A stretch of DNA of 64,000 bases from Ischnura elegans (taxonomy: Eukaryota > Arthropoda > Insecta > Odonata > Coenagrionidae): NCBI RefSeq assembly GCF_921293095.1, contig NC_060246.1, forward strand, positions 108,480,941 through 108,544,940, written 5' to 3'. How positions within the stretch are numbered: the stretch's first letter is position 1; each line of letters begins with the position of its first letter. Positions 1 to 11,237 of this stretch are shown piece after piece. The notes beneath the pieces are model-generated. The model worked only from the letters and a program-made list of their open reading frames with translations. It did not search any database and was not told the DNA's origin. The position numbers and the translations under genes are program-made.

Positions 1-164
1 GAGATATCCCTTTATTTTCAATCTTGTTTCATTCTGTCTTTCTGTGATAAATCCGTTATCTCTTATATTCCCTAGAGTACAAATTTGCTATTATTATACA
101 TTACTTTATATTAGTTGCTCCTAAACCCCCCCCTCCCTAGCCTTAATTCCTAGCCGCGCCCCTG
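1..164. mobile_element. Right part of a non-autonomous hAT-type MITE (left end outside the window)
   Basis: The block ends in a C-rich run followed by AGCCGCGCCCCTG. Reversed, this gives the CAGGGGCG-type terminus shared with four other elements in the window (11238, 30418, 41962, 42825), which carry 8-bp duplications. The left terminus is not visible, so neither the duplication nor the full length can be checked. The AT-rich first 110 bases may belong to it or to flanking DNA. Confidence 0.45.
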
Positions 165-640
165 GCCCTGACTGCTCCTTGAACAATACCTCAATTGACG
201 TGGCGATTATGTCTAAAGGATACCACAGGTGTGATCAACATTTGAACAATTGAGAATGGATATCTTTAAGAGCGACACAGAGAATATACTAATAATTGAG
301 CCACACTTTATTTCCAGGTCCGATAGAAGCGATAAATTAAGAGAGATAATTTACCAAACGAATAGTTATGAGAATTCGTTTTTCCCCCGAACCATAAATG
401 ACTTTAAAGCGCTTGTCCCGACTCTGTTAGAGCACTTCATTTTTATCTGTAAACGGCTGGTGTCCTAACACCCCCTGCCACACACCTTTTCAGCGGCTTG
501 AGGGGTATTATGTGGATACAGATGAACATTTAGCAATGAACTAATTATTAATCATTCCCTTCGTCTTCTGTTCATGACCCAACGGAGGTTGAAAAATAAC
601 TGCCCTCTTATGATTAGTGCAAACAAAAGGATTAATTAGA
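165..640. repeat. Dispersed repeat, also at 43421-43610, split by a LINE fragment
   Basis: Two pieces, about 175-253 and 525-610, match consecutive parts of 43421-43610. Shared landmarks are TCAATTG, ATGTC(T/G)AAAGGA, CACCACA and, on the other side, CTTCGTCTTCTG followed by CATGACCC or TATGACCC and then AACTGCCCT. The LINE piece at 254-524 sits between them, so the second copy serves as an unoccupied version of the site. The family is unknown. Confidence 0.55.
254..524 (+). pseudogene. 5'-truncated CR1-like LINE: last part of reverse transcriptase ORF plus 3' tail
   Basis: The frame at 250-468 reads through SRSDRSDKLREI and NSYENSFFPRTINDF. This is the usual C-terminal end of jockey/CR1-type LINE reverse transcriptase proteins, which finish around a SFFPRTIxDWN motif. 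It is followed by the tail ACACCCCCTGCC...GGGGTATTATGTGGATACAGATG, a variant of the tail seen at 32311 and 4863. No catalytic residues are present. AACATTT with similar following bases occurs on both sides (about 238 and 526), consistent with an eroded target-site duplication. It is a dead-on-arrival insertion. Confidence 0.7.
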
Positions 641-1619
641 TCGCCTGCCAACAATATTTACAGTAGCCCTAGAACCGCGTCCATGGCAAGGAAAGTAAGC
701 ATTCATCGCTGGCTTTCAAGGAGAAAAAAATCATAACACTTAAATGTGTTTGGATGTTATTTTGCTTCTATTTTACACTTAAAAACAAGTGCGATCCCTT
801 ATTCTTTAATTTTCCGTGAATAGGAATTAACTGCGTATTGCGGTATTGAGTCTGTCCTTGAGAACATATTATCTACTGTCATAAAGTTTCAGGATACAAT
901 TACGCACAATTTTAATTTATTTTTTACCAGGGATTAATTCAGACTTGATCCAAAAATGATTTTCCTTCGCGGCTGTATTTTGAGAGCTACACTTACAATA
1001 TTGGTTAAATTACCTCTACGTGTACCATCACATGGCGTCGCAATTGAGTTTTCTTACGTCAATAGCCTTATTGATCATCATATCGCACTTCATATTGGTT
1101 TGGCGTATTGTTTATTTGGTTTGTTACATCATTCGTATTTCCACTTTAAGTTATCTCTCTTTAATCATTCGGGATGAAGAGTGTATTTATTTTCAATAAT
1201 TTAACCGTGAAAATTTATCTTTTCCACCAATCGCGTTATCATAGATTTAATATACCTTATTTTCATTATTCAATATTTAAGGGTATCCTGCAACATGACA
1301 AGTTTTCGATTTTCGTTACAAAATATTACTGAGATTGACGGGTTGTTGTTGGTTAGTAGGCAGTATGCCAAGTTACTCAGCATTCGTATCTCGCTACCTG
1401 AAGATCAGATTTTCTGTTACATAGGGATTTTTATTGGCAATTCATTCATAGCGAACGTGTGCTAGGCCCGACGGAGTCAGAAGTTTTCCCTGAAAACATT
1501 GATTCCCCACAGCAGAGCTATTGCTTTCACGGTATCATATTAGAGACTGAAGAATGAGTAAAATATCTCTGAGTGGACTATATAATACTCCACGCTTAGA
1601 AAAAAACATCTAAATTCAC
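641..1619. other. AT-rich stretch, nothing recognised
   Basis: Only short frames without recognisable motifs. No terminal repeats, RNA gene or array seen. Confidence 0.5.
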
Positions 1620-4015
1620 CACTTTCGGACACCTTCGAAGCTCCTGGTATCAACACAAAAGCCGGTCCCATTAACATCTCTGTATATCATATGCTCTCCA
1701 AACGACTTAGCATTGAGTCTCTAGAACGCCTGCGTGTACCAGCTATCCTCACGGCCTGTTCTTCGGTGATTGGAACTGCAAGCACCCGAGTTGGAACACC
1801 AACGAAATCAATGCCGACGGTAAAATATTATACTCTTTCATTCGCAACAGAAATTTCTCTATTTTATCTCCTTTGCAACCAACCCATTACGCCCCACGTT
1901 CGTGTGACGTAATGGATTTCGGCCTTTCTTACAACCTTCCGCATTTTTTCCTTCACTTCCGATCATCTTCCTCTTACATTCTCCATTCCCCTCTCTGCCA
2001 TCTCTCCTCTTAACGACCAATGTTGTTGTTACCGACTGGGACAAATTTTCCGCAATCTTGGAAAATTCAATTGCCGACATTCCATTTATTAATAATCCGT
2101 CCCCTGATGCCCTCGATAAGCAAACAGATTTAATCACATCAGCTCTTAACTCAGCCAAGGAACGAGCAACTAAATCATTCCTATCTCGTATTCGTAAGTC
2201 CAACAGATCTCCGCATTTTTGCTAAATTTTATTAAATCGCCGCCCGTAGAACATGGCAAATTTATAGACTTCAAAATGATAAATCGGCTTACAATAAATT
2301 ATCTAATCTAGTTAAAAAAGAAATTAGCAAGCATAGCCAAGCCCAATGGGAACCTTGGCTAGTTTATTAGACTAGATAGATTTGATTAGACTTGATAAGT
2401 ACCTTGACTATCGAAAATTCACCCGAAATTTCTCCAGATATATATACCAGCCCAATATGGCGGACAATAAAATCACTTTAAAAACATTTCATCCTCCTAT
2501 TGCTTCATATTCCAGACTTATTTTCGATCCTTCGCACCAAGTAGAAGTACAAGCTGATCACCTCCAAAAAGTTATGTCTTTATATTCTTCCTTTTCACCC
2601 ATTGATAAAGAAATTAAACTTTTCTACAATAAATTAACAGATATTCCCAACTCCTTTCAGATTTCAACTCCTTCTTCTGTTCGCACTAATCTTTCCGCGC
2701 TTCCCGGAAGAAAAGCTCCTGGTCTCGATAACATTTCTAATTTTAAAAAAAAATATGCTAGCCGTATAAACAAATTCAACACTCTTCTTTCTGATCTATT
2801 CATCAACGCTTATTCTTTTCTTTCTTTTCCCAGTACATTGAAACAACCTAAAATCATTTTAATACCCAAACTGGGCAAAGATCCCAAAATTACTGGTCCC
2901 ATTTCTCGTCTCATTTCACTATTCTAATCTTTCTAAAGTATTTGAATCTATTATTCTATTACGCCTTGGATCTTCTTCTTCTGATCATAAAATAATCCGG
3001 CCTGATCAGCTTGGTTTCAGACGTAAAATGTCCGCCATACTACTCCACCTTGTAGAAAAAATTAGCCATTCCTTTAATCGCTATTTCTCTACGGATGCGG
3101 TATTCCTTGATGTGGCATGGGCTTTTGACCGTGTTTGGCCACGTTTGGCACAGGGGAATAATTTACATACTACACCTGCTAATATTCCCCCGTTCAGACA
3201 TTAACTTTTTAATTTCCTATCTAAGTAATACACTTCCGCGTCGCCGAAGGACCAATGTTATCATCTCTTAGGCCCATGGAGGCAGGCGTTCTGCAGGGCT
3301 CATTGCTAGGTCCGTTATTATTCACACTCTTTGTAACCGACATGCCATCTACATCTAAAACCACTTTACACGTGTACGCTGACGAAACTGCTATCGCGGC
3401 TACATCACTGAAGGGAGACACCAACATTAACAAATTAAATGCACACTTAAAACTCTTACAGAAATGAACTCTCTCATGGAAAATTCAAATAAACGCAACA
3501 AAAAGCATACACGTTCACTTTTCATACCTCACAACACACAATTCACGCACATAACCACATTTCAAAAAACAAGCGATACCAAGAGCAGCCACGGTCAAAT
3601 TACCAGGAGTGATTTTCAACAGTAAATTAGCCGTTATCCCTCATCTGAAATATTGCACCAGTAAAGCAATAGCTGTGCGTCAAGCCATCTCCGGTCTCTC
3701 CACCCCTACTTCTCCACTTTCCCACAGATCTCGAATACGGCTATACAAGAGCCTTATATATCTTCCAGAACAAATCAATTCGGCATCTTCTTCATACTAG
3801 TCGTCTTGTAGGAATCTCAGACATCCTAACTTTGCATAAACTCCCCATAATAAATGATTTTATTTCCCATTTAATCAATAATTCTAAGTCCAGGCTGAAG
3901 AGCACCAAAAATACATTACTTACAGACACCTGGAATTATGATCCTCATATTCCAACGACACATACACTGCCTCATCAAGTTACTCTTGTCGTGACCTCCT
4001 AATCGTAGCTTTCAT
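1620..4015 (+). mobile_element. Decayed jockey-superfamily LINE (endonuclease end to C-terminus)
   Basis: Conceptual translation in shifting frames gives consecutive LINE landmarks. A SDHLPL end of an apurinic-type endonuclease lies near 1960. A linker with TDWDKFSAILENS follows near 2035-2170, then reverse transcriptase blocks at 2382-3467, then a downstream region with SRIRLYKSLIY near 3730. Many stops and frameshifts show it is long dead. Related but internally deleted copies lie at 21795-23115 and 61165-62535. No poly(A) or target duplication could be fixed at the 3' end. Confidence 0.75.
2382..3467 (+). pseudogene. Reverse transcriptase domain of the jockey-like LINE, broken
   Basis: Reverse transcriptases of this type copy LINE RNA at nicked target DNA. 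The first open segment (2382-2927) carries LPGRKAPGLDNI and IILIPKLGKDP, the family's conserved finger blocks, followed by a degraded form of the usual RPISLL. After a frame change come DQLGFRRKMSA (normally FRxxxST) and VFLDVAWAFDRVWP, which holds the first catalytic aspartate. The segment 3255-3467 has GVLQGSLLGPLLFTLFV and then YADETAIAA. The normally invariant YADD has become YADE, so the catalytic centre is lost as well as the frame. It belongs to the element spanning 1620-4015. Confidence 0.8.
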
Positions 4016-4862
4016 ATTCATAAATTCAAACTTCTAAGGTATATATTTGTTTGTATAACTGATTTATAAAAAAACATGAAAATCTCTTTGCTAATGCTAT
4101 GCAGCAAAGATAAAACATATAAATACTTAGAATGATAAAAAAGAATTGGCAAAAAAATAATAAAATATTTGTGAAAAATTAATACAAAAAATTAAATAAT
4201 ATATAATGATAATTAACAAAAAAACATGTTTAAAATGTATTGACATTGATTTGCTACCGATGTAATGGCAACCAAATAGCCAATATTCCTGTTGTAAATA
4301 TTAGTTTTAAGTTTCTATTTCACACAGGCAACACAATACACCCACAACAGTACACGTGCTCCATTGAGCTCTTAGATAAACTCGGATGGGAATATCCGTC
4401 AGACCGTAGATTGAAAACTAGAGTAAACCTATTATGTAACTTCAAGATCAATTTATTTTCCGACGAAATTTGACATATCCAACGAAAGCCAACAAATCCG
4501 GTAGATCACATTAAAAATTAAATAATATATAAATATATAGTAGAAAAGGTACGTTAAGAATATCTTTTTTCCACGATCAATAAGAGACTTTATCCGTGTA
4601 ATTTTATTACTTCTCTCCCGTTAAATCCGATTTGGAACATGCCGCCAGTGCTTGGGATCCTCATGAAATAAGCTGAGGCCTGAGATAGGAAATGATCCTC
4701 ATTAGGCTGAAAAACAGAGTTATAAAGTGTACAGAGAAGAGCAGCCTGGTACGTGAAAAGTCGTTATTATAGTCTCGTTAGTGCTATTGACCTCTTACAA
4801 TCAGAACAACTCGGATGGGAGTCACTGTCAGACCATAGATTATAAATATGACAAACTACTAT
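4016..4862. other. AT-rich stretch, no gene seen
   Basis: Low-complexity AT-rich sequence. The part around 4540-4600 (CCACGATCAATAAGAGA) resembles 32085-32105, so some of it is probably repeat-derived. Confidence 0.4.
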
Positions 4863-5323
4863 GTACAGCTATATAATACCCTGCGAGCCACCTCTAGGAT
4901 GTTTGGCAGGGGGTGATTAATTACCAGCATGCAGTAAGTAAATTTTAAATCACCAACATACAGAAATATAAATTCAAGAGTACTTCATTTTTTCGACGAC
5001 GCTAGTCATATTTTACGACAACCAACATACAACGGTCATAAAAATAAAAAAAGGAAAATAGCCTGTAGAACAGATAGATTTATAATGTCGTTTTAATCCA
5101 CGAGCGAACATAGACGAAAACGTCAGCGTTAGGACTTACATATAGTTAGGTTAATGTAGCTTAGCAACTAGATTTTCTAACAGAATGTTTGGCTTGCACG
5201 TTCTACATAGGCAAATTACCTACATTAGTAGGATTAATCCCATAGCATATGCGTCAAATTAAGCGTTCGCCCTCCAAACATCCTAAAGGTGGCTTGAAGT
5301 GTATTAGGTAGATGTAGATGACG
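4863..5323. repeat. Back-to-back pair of LINE/SINE-type 3' tails forming a 50-bp inverted repeat
   Basis: The left arm (about 4870-4916) reads AATACCCTGCGAGCCACC, TCTAGGATGTTTGGC, AGGGGG. The right arm (about 5266-5323) is its reverse complement, ending in GTAGATGTAGATG. The same tail occurs singly at 470-524 and 32311-32352. The inner part (5040-5150) is also similar to 32035-32130. It could be a MITE with these as termini, or two retroposon tails inserted in opposite orientation. Confidence 0.6.
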
Positions 5324-6084
5324 CTTATATTTTGCGTAGAGCATGGTCGTTGAAGTAAATTTTAATTCTCTGGTGCATGATGGTGATAATTCACTTCTGG
5401 ATTCACTTATGTGCAGGGTATTGTGTAGATGCCGAGATAACTAAGATTTTCGCCTCTAAATTACTCAACATCCCGCCGCTTGAGGCTATCGTGGTACTCA
5501 CTTGTGTTAGCCTACTGGGTTTGTGATCTTTAATTATATACACTTACGTTTTGAAGATTACGGGGAAGAGTTATAACAATATTTAACTGATAAGCTTACA
5601 CATGGCAAGCAACTTCAGTTCAATTTTTCCTAGTTGAAGCTCTTGCGGGTCATTGCAGTTGCTGGTTATGTTTTTTTTTTTTTTTTGATGTGCCCTGCGT
5701 TACTTAATCGGTTTGTAGGCCAACGTTTCGTGGCCGTTTTTGGCCATATTTTCTTAGGGAATAAGAATAGTTTTTTCGTAGAGGATATTTATAAAGCTTC
5801 ATTAGATGGAAAGAGACAGAAAGGGTTGGTAAAGAAGGAGTTTTCAATTTATTTTCGCATAATTCCAGGGCAGCATCCCACTTGTGGAGGATATTTGAGG
5901 CACAATGCCTGTTTGAAATATGGTCGCATTGCTTTATCTCGAACGCCTTAGCCAAACTTAAGCTAACCCCCAAAGGGATACACCCTTCCAAATACGTGTA
6001 AATGCTACAGCTAAAATATAGTAAAAAGTCCAAATAACGGATTAACAGACGTTTGTGTCGACCGGTACATCAGAGCGGAAGCAG
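5324..6084. other. Unassigned stretch with a 16-base T run
   Basis: No gene recognised. A T homopolymer runs 5671-5686. Open frames on both strands at 5634-6033 lack any family motif. Confidence 0.4.
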
Positions 6085-6194
6085 ATTCCAGAATTTATGA
6101 GACGACGTAGTTACACCGAATGGCAAGAGATGGCTCTCATGTCCAGCGCGACCCGTAGTTATTATATGGCAATATAGAGGACTCTGGCGCGACC
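6085..6194. repeat. Left half of a dispersed repeat split by the P-like transposon
   Basis: Contains GACGTAGTTACACCGA and AGATGGCTCTCATGTCC, matching the repeat copies at 18920-18980, 19770-19820 and 60160-60200. The other half continues at 11618. The last eight bases, GCGCGACC, are the target-site duplication. Confidence 0.6.
6187..6194. repeat. Target-site duplication, left copy (GCGCGACC)
   Basis: Identical to 11618-11625. An 8-bp, GC-rich duplication is the known signature of P-element insertion. Confidence 0.9.
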
Positions 6195-6226
6195 CAAGGC
6201 CATATATGTTAAAGGTTCTGACAACC
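6195..6226 (+). repeat. Left terminal inverted repeat of the P-like element
   Basis: CAAGGCCATATATGTT followed by AAAGGTTCTGACAACC. It matches the reverse complement of 11581-11617 except for five extra bases (ATGTG) in the right copy. Confidence 0.9.
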
Positions 6227-6504
6227 ATTGTTGGGCCCTCTCCTGACAACGGTGTTCACCGACGCCATATTGATTCCTCAATCTATTTGTTTATTCCTTT
6301 GCGACAGGTTGATACTGGTGTTCTCGAGTATTTCGTGTCTTCTGGAAACGTTTTATCTGGCCGCTTTACTCCGTTCTGAAATCTTACAAGGATTACAAAC
6401 GTTCAGATCAAATTAATTTTCATATTTGATCTAAATAGTAATCGAAATCCGCACATTGCAAGGCAACGAAATAGTAAGCATACTATTTCGTTGACTGCGA
6501 GATC

Positions 6505-6657
6505 ATGCCTTGCTGTAGTGCTGTTGGATGCAATAATCGATCGGAATAGGGATTTAGGTTATTTCGGTTTCCTGCAGATCCCGAGCGGAAGAAAATTTGG
6601 ATTGCTAAGATTCGCCGCGATGATTGAAAGCCCACGCCGTACAGCATGGTATGCGAG
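6505..6657 (+). pseudogene. THAP exon 1 (start codon, first zinc ligands)
   Basis: It begins MPCCSAVGCNNRSE, includes LFRFP and IWIAKIRRDD, and ends at VCE just before GTAAGT. THAP domains bind DNA through C-x2-4-C-x35-50-C-x2-H, and that spacing is met once exon 2 is added. Two in-frame stops: TAG 6547-6549 and TGA 6625-6627. Confidence 0.85.
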
Positions 6658-6933
6658 GTAAGTGTTCACTAAACTTTTCTTTCAATGAGACAGTATTCTA
6701 TTGTAAGTGATAGTACGTAAATGATCACAGCTTTATGCTAAGCGAATTCGGAATTATATTGATGTTTCACGCTGATTGCAAACTGCTCATGAACGAATGC
6801 CCGAGAACGTTTTTCACAAGGAAAACGTTGAATGAAAAGATAATGTGCTGATGTTATTTATGCATCATGTGTTATTTTGATTTGTAATCAGATTAGAAGA
6901 TTAAAATTTACGATTTCTTTTCTTTTTTAATAG

Positions 6934-7084
6934 GCTCACTTTAGTTCTGATCATTTTGAAAACAAGAGAGCTGATGGTCGTAAACTCCTTAAAACATTTG
7001 CCATCCCAGAGATTTTCGCTCACCGACCCGCGAAAGCTCCTCGAAAGCCACCAGCAAAAAGAGATGTTTGTTCCCTATTGATTG
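6934..7084 (+). pseudogene. THAP exon 2 (last zinc ligands, AVPTIF-like tail)
   Basis: It starts AHFSSDHFE, giving the final C-x2-H across the splice, and contains TFAIPEIF, the usual hydrophobic end of THAP domains. It is open until a likely donor ATTG|GTGAAT at 7085. The following phase matches the acceptor at 7596-7597. Confidence 0.7.
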
Positions 7085-7597
7085 GTGAATATGATTGCTA
7101 TTTTATCTGGTATATATAGTATTGGTAAAAACGTATTTAAGATATCCACGTATAAAATCTCTCTCTGTAACGAGCGATGGCATAATTCAGGGCCTAGATG
7201 ACTAATTTATTTCAGTTATAATTGTAAATAAGGAACGGATGAAAGGTTGATTGTGTAGTTGATGACTGTGGACTTGAATAACTATGTTAGTGAAACCTCC
7301 GATGAAAATATTTATGAGATTTGGTTATAAAGGAATGTGATGATATATGTCCACGCATTAGACATCACTAAAATTTTTTTAGTTTAGATTCCATTGTATT
7401 TTCCTTAGTGATCAGTCATTCGAAACCTGTGTTTTAAAAATCCAAGTGAAAAATATAGGCATTCAGGGATAAATTTCTTTATTTCCTAAGCTATTAAGTT
7501 AAGGATTCTAATATTTAACTCTTAAAAAGATTAAAACTTGGTGGATTGCACATAGAATGAACCATTGCAATTCATGAATCATCCATGGATATTTCAG

Positions 7598-7791
7598 ATA
7601 ATGAATCATTCCTGGACCCCAGTATGGATGAACCAGTATTAGCTACAGCTTCCATTGAAGCTACTGCTCCAGCTGAAGCTCCAGTTTTGGATCAGGCAGA
7701 AGGGACAGAGGAGGACAAGGATGAGAAAATTAAACGGCTGGAATCGAAAGTCTTATCATTGCAAAGGAAGGTGAGGACTTTGGAGCAGCAA
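7598..7791 (+). pseudogene. Transposase linker and coiled coil, cut by a MITE
   Basis: An acidic, proline/alanine-rich linker is followed by a heptad-like stretch (IKRLESKVLSLQRKVRTLEQ). P transposases have a leucine-zipper dimerisation region after the THAP domain, and this sits in the same place. The frame runs into the MITE at 7792. Reading directly from 7791 to 8501 resumes in frame (Q-Q-L-K-R). Confidence 0.75.
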
Positions 7792-8500
7792 TAGGGTAGT
7801 TTCCTTCATCAAAGAAAACAAAAGGTAATAATTGCGATTCGTTACCCACCATTAGTGTATTCATAATATACAAATTATTTCGTTTTATAAATGCCGGTTT
7901 AGACGAATGGCAATGGTCCATTTTTATCCTCATTTGAAAAGGGCCAGATTGGCGCCCATGCGATGCCACTCCACGTGACGTCACAGGGACCTAGTTTCTA
8001 TAGGAGAATAAAGGAGTTATACATCGTCTGAGGTTACCAATGCATGCATGAGTCACAGATCTCAGGGAAACATGTCTTAAAAATCACTTATTAAAACTGG
8101 CCAAGGTCGGAAAGTTTTCCTCGTTTGATAAGGTATTAATTCCTTATTTAAGCCAAGCGCTACCAGGCGGCAGGGCACTAGGCTACCCGCTGGCAGCCTG
8201 CGACGTATCAGCGCTAAGCCTCGCCTCAAGGTCACCTCACCGGGCGGAGGGGGAACCAGAAATACGACGTACGGAGAGATTTCCCATCATTCCTACCATA
8301 AATACTCTACACGTAATAGTAATGTAAACTCTATGATTCCTACTCACGCGTCGCGTTTTCGCGCGCTTGTAAATTTTCACTTTTCATTTAATCGCGAAAA
8401 ATAGATATTGTCATTTAAAAATCTAAAAGCGTGAAATACGTACTCCAGGAGTAATAATCTTTCGATTTAGGCAATAAAAAAATAATAGGAAACCACCCTA
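7792..8500. mobile_element. 709-bp TSD-less MITE (copy 1) nested in the transposase gene
   Basis: Termini TAGGGTAGTTTCC and GGAAACCACCCTA are inverted repeats with one mismatch. Flanks are CAA and TTG with no duplication unless the terminal TA is counted. Removing 7792-8500 exactly restores the transposase reading frame. Three other copies start at 23125, 44497 and 62543, all between (A)A and TT. No ORF of note; the inner part is GC-richer (around 8170-8260). Confidence 0.88.
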
Positions 8501-10523
8501 TTGAAGAGGACCACTAAAGCCCTAAATGACTTCCTCAACCCCGACCAAATACTAGCGCTGGGTAAGAAATCAAGGAAGGGGCACAAATGGTCAAACATCA
8601 CTGTAAAAAGTGCACTACAGCTGAGATTTGCGTGCGGTATGAAAGGCTATAATTGCATTTTAAAGCTAAATTACCCAGTGCCTTGCCCAGTGATAGAACT
8701 CTGAGCAGAAGGCTCGAGGGTTTTAAGTTTTATCCTGGAGTCCAAGAGGAGATTTTTGAATTCCTCCGAATTAAGGTGGACTTCATGAATGAGAAGGAGC
8801 GAATGTGCGTTCTGTTAATGGATTAAATGGCCATTGAGGAAAGAGTGGAGCTTGACAGGAGCTCTAAAACCTTGTTTGGTTACACGACACTGCCTCCTTC
8901 TGAGGCAGTGGCGACGCATGCCTTGGTTTTTATGTTGGCTGGGGTTTCTACACGATGGAAACAAACAGTGGCTTACCACTATACAGGCAATTCATTCAAT
9001 AGCGTTGATGTAAAGGGTATTATTATTAATTTAACTGAAAAAACCTTCGATATTGGCTTGTTGGTAACTTGTGTTACTTGTGACATGGGAAGTTGTAATC
9101 GGGCTGTGTGGAGGGAGTTCGGAGTTACTTGTGGGAAGTATTCAGTAACTTCAAATACTTTTCCTCATCCAAGTAACACTGGCTCTAAGGTATATTTCAT
9201 GGCAGATGTTTGTCATATAATTAAGAATTTGCGCAACCACCTTCTTGATGGCAAATTTATTTGTATTAATGAAAATGATGTAAGGGATAATGGTTTACCT
9301 AGTAGTAGAGTTTCATTAGATCCTGTGAGGAAACTTATAGAATTGCAGGCGAGCAGGGAACTGAAAATAGTTCCCAAGTTGATCGAGGGACATGTGGAAG
9401 TGAGGCAATACCAAAAAATGAGGGTGCGCACTGCAAGAGAACTGATGAGCCATGATGTTGCTGCTGGAATTAGGTACTGTGTGGTGCACTTAGGTTGGAA
9501 TAATGAATTTCTCACCACCGCTTGGTTTTTTGAGCAAGTCGATAGGTGGTTTGAGTTAATGTGCTCAAGGAACACTGTAATGGCTCTCAGTAAACTTAGA
9601 CTGGATGTATATGAGAAAAGTATTCAATTTTTGAAATACTTTGTGGGAGTAACCGAAAGGATGAGTGTTGGGGATGGCAAGTGGAAACCTGTCCAGACTG
9701 GAATTAAATTGACTACAGAGACTATGCTGCAAATACAACATTATCTATTAAATGATTGTTCATTTCATTATGTTTTAACGTCAAGGTTTTGCCAGGACTC
9801 ACTAGAGAATTTGTTCTCCTGTGTGCGGGTTAAAACCCAATTCCATCCCCAGTTCAATTCAAAAATGCCATCAAAATTATAAGCATTGGTCAATTTATGC
9901 TTGTCCCCTTCAAAGGGAATAGTGATCCCGATGAGGGAGCTCAATTGGCAGACTTCCTCAATGTTTCTGGACCAAGGGTAGAGGAGGTCCAAGAGGAGGA
10001 GACATCGACTAATTTTGAGGGAGCGAGAGGAGGGACATCGACCAATTACTCCTTTGGATGCAGTAGATCAGGGCTCCCTATACTATTTAAGTGGTTTCGT
10101 GGTGAAACAGGTTTGCGGGTTGGTACAGTGTGACACCTGCATCAATATGTTATGTGGGGATGGGAGTGATGCGGGTTCCAGCAATACCTCCTTGTTGACC
10201 AAAAAGGAGAAGAAGGAGGTGCTCTCATAAGACCCAGCAAGTGGTGTTGGGAGCTCAGCAAAGAGGCAGAAGGGGCTTTTGAAAATTATAAGGCTATTCT
10301 GGGCACAATAAGGTGTAATGTTGTAGAATTTTTGTGTAAAAAAATGAATGTTGCGACACCAGAGTTGGTGAAATGTCATGATATTCGGTCTCTATTTTTG
10401 CGCAAATTCTTTTGCTTTAGGATTGACGTACATGCCAAAGCCCTGACTGAAGAGTATAAAAAAACTGCTCGACCACAAGGCCATGGTAGCCGAAGTGTTT
10501 TCATGAGAAAAGTTGTGAAATAA
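8501..10523 (+). pseudogene. Catalytic and C-terminal part of the P-like transposase
   Basis: The longest clean piece is 8827-9882 (351 codons). 8501-8690 gives NDFLNPDQILALGK and LRFACGMKGY. After a frameshift the sequence continues SDRTLSRRLEGFKFYPG up to LMD and then a TAA at 8824, where GAA (Glu) is the likely ancestor. The 8827 piece has STRWKQTVAYHYTG, DMGSCNRAVW and MADVCHIIKNLRN. Beyond 9865 the frame shifts to ISIGQFMLVPFKGN, then YLSGFVVKQVCGLVQCDTC, then a last segment ending 10523 with FFCFRIDVHAK. These follow the order of THAP9 and Drosophila P transposase. Confidence 0.88.
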
Positions 10524-11237
10524 AAAGTTTTTTTTCCAATTTTCACTCCCATTTTTTAATCAAAGCTGAATTTCCTCGCGCCTTGTTTTTAGGTTTGTCA
10601 GACCCCTGCTGATTCGCACCATGATCGACTGTTCCAGTAATCATAAAAAAGGTAATCGAACTGTATTCTAGCCTGTGACGTGACTGCCTCGTAGTTGAAG
10701 TGCCTTATCACAATCTGCAGAACTGCCCTTAAATTGATAGAAAGAAATAACGTGCGTATTCAATGCTGTTGGTTTTACTAAATATTTATTACCATTAGCA
10801 GAGATTATTAGTAATACTTTTTCCAGGCTTAATTAAGGTTGAGGAACACTATTTTTATTCGTGTACATTATATTTCATAACTCATTTCATATATTATTAT
10901 TTATATAGTATATGTAGCACTATATGTCTACTTAGTACACTGGATTGTTTCAACTCAAATTTTCATTTTTTTAAGCAATTATTGCCAGTCTTTAAAAATA
11001 GTTGAACATTTGCTTCCTTTTCAACTTTAATCAACGTGCTAGCATTCGTTGGACCATCACCGCTCATTAATTTTCGCTCAGTTTTCTACGCGTTGATGCC
11101 ACAAATAGGAGATGAATTGCCTCATTTTCTAAATACGAATGCAGAGATTTTCCAAACATTTTGAAGTACCCTACACCGTTGTTACTTTCTTCAGGAGTAC
11201 ATTCGCTGCTGAGAGACGATACATTAGTAATTAGAAG
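10524..11237. other. 3' noncoding part of the P-like element
   Basis: AT-rich sequence after the last transposase segment. No further coding similarity seen. Confidence 0.5.

Larger units (their letters stand above)
6505..10523 (+). pseudogene. P-element/THAP9-type transposase gene, disrupted
   Basis: Inferred structure: exon 1 6505-6657, exon 2 6934-7084, exon 3 from 7598 on. Exon 1 ends at GAG|GTAAGT and exon 2 starts after TTTTAATAG. Joining 7084 to 7598 keeps the frame and uses a TTTCAG acceptor. Exons 1-2 encode a C2CH THAP zinc finger (CSAVGC, then CEAHF across the splice). Exon 3 has an acidic linker and coiled coil to about 7791, then the RNase H-like catalytic region (LMD, MADVCHIIKNLRN, QDSLENLFSCVR hold the three acidic positions expected for P transposases) and a C-terminal GFVVKQVCGL region with cysteine pairs. 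Lesions: stops at 6547 and 6625, MITE insertion at 7792, frameshift near 8690, stop at 8824, frameshifts near 9865, 10014 and 10228. Confidence 0.9.

Noticed and set aside
7792-7793. TA target duplication for the MITE family
   Set aside because: A TA reading is formally possible from the termini, but it would leave the interrupted transposase out of frame, whereas a duplication-free insertion restores it.
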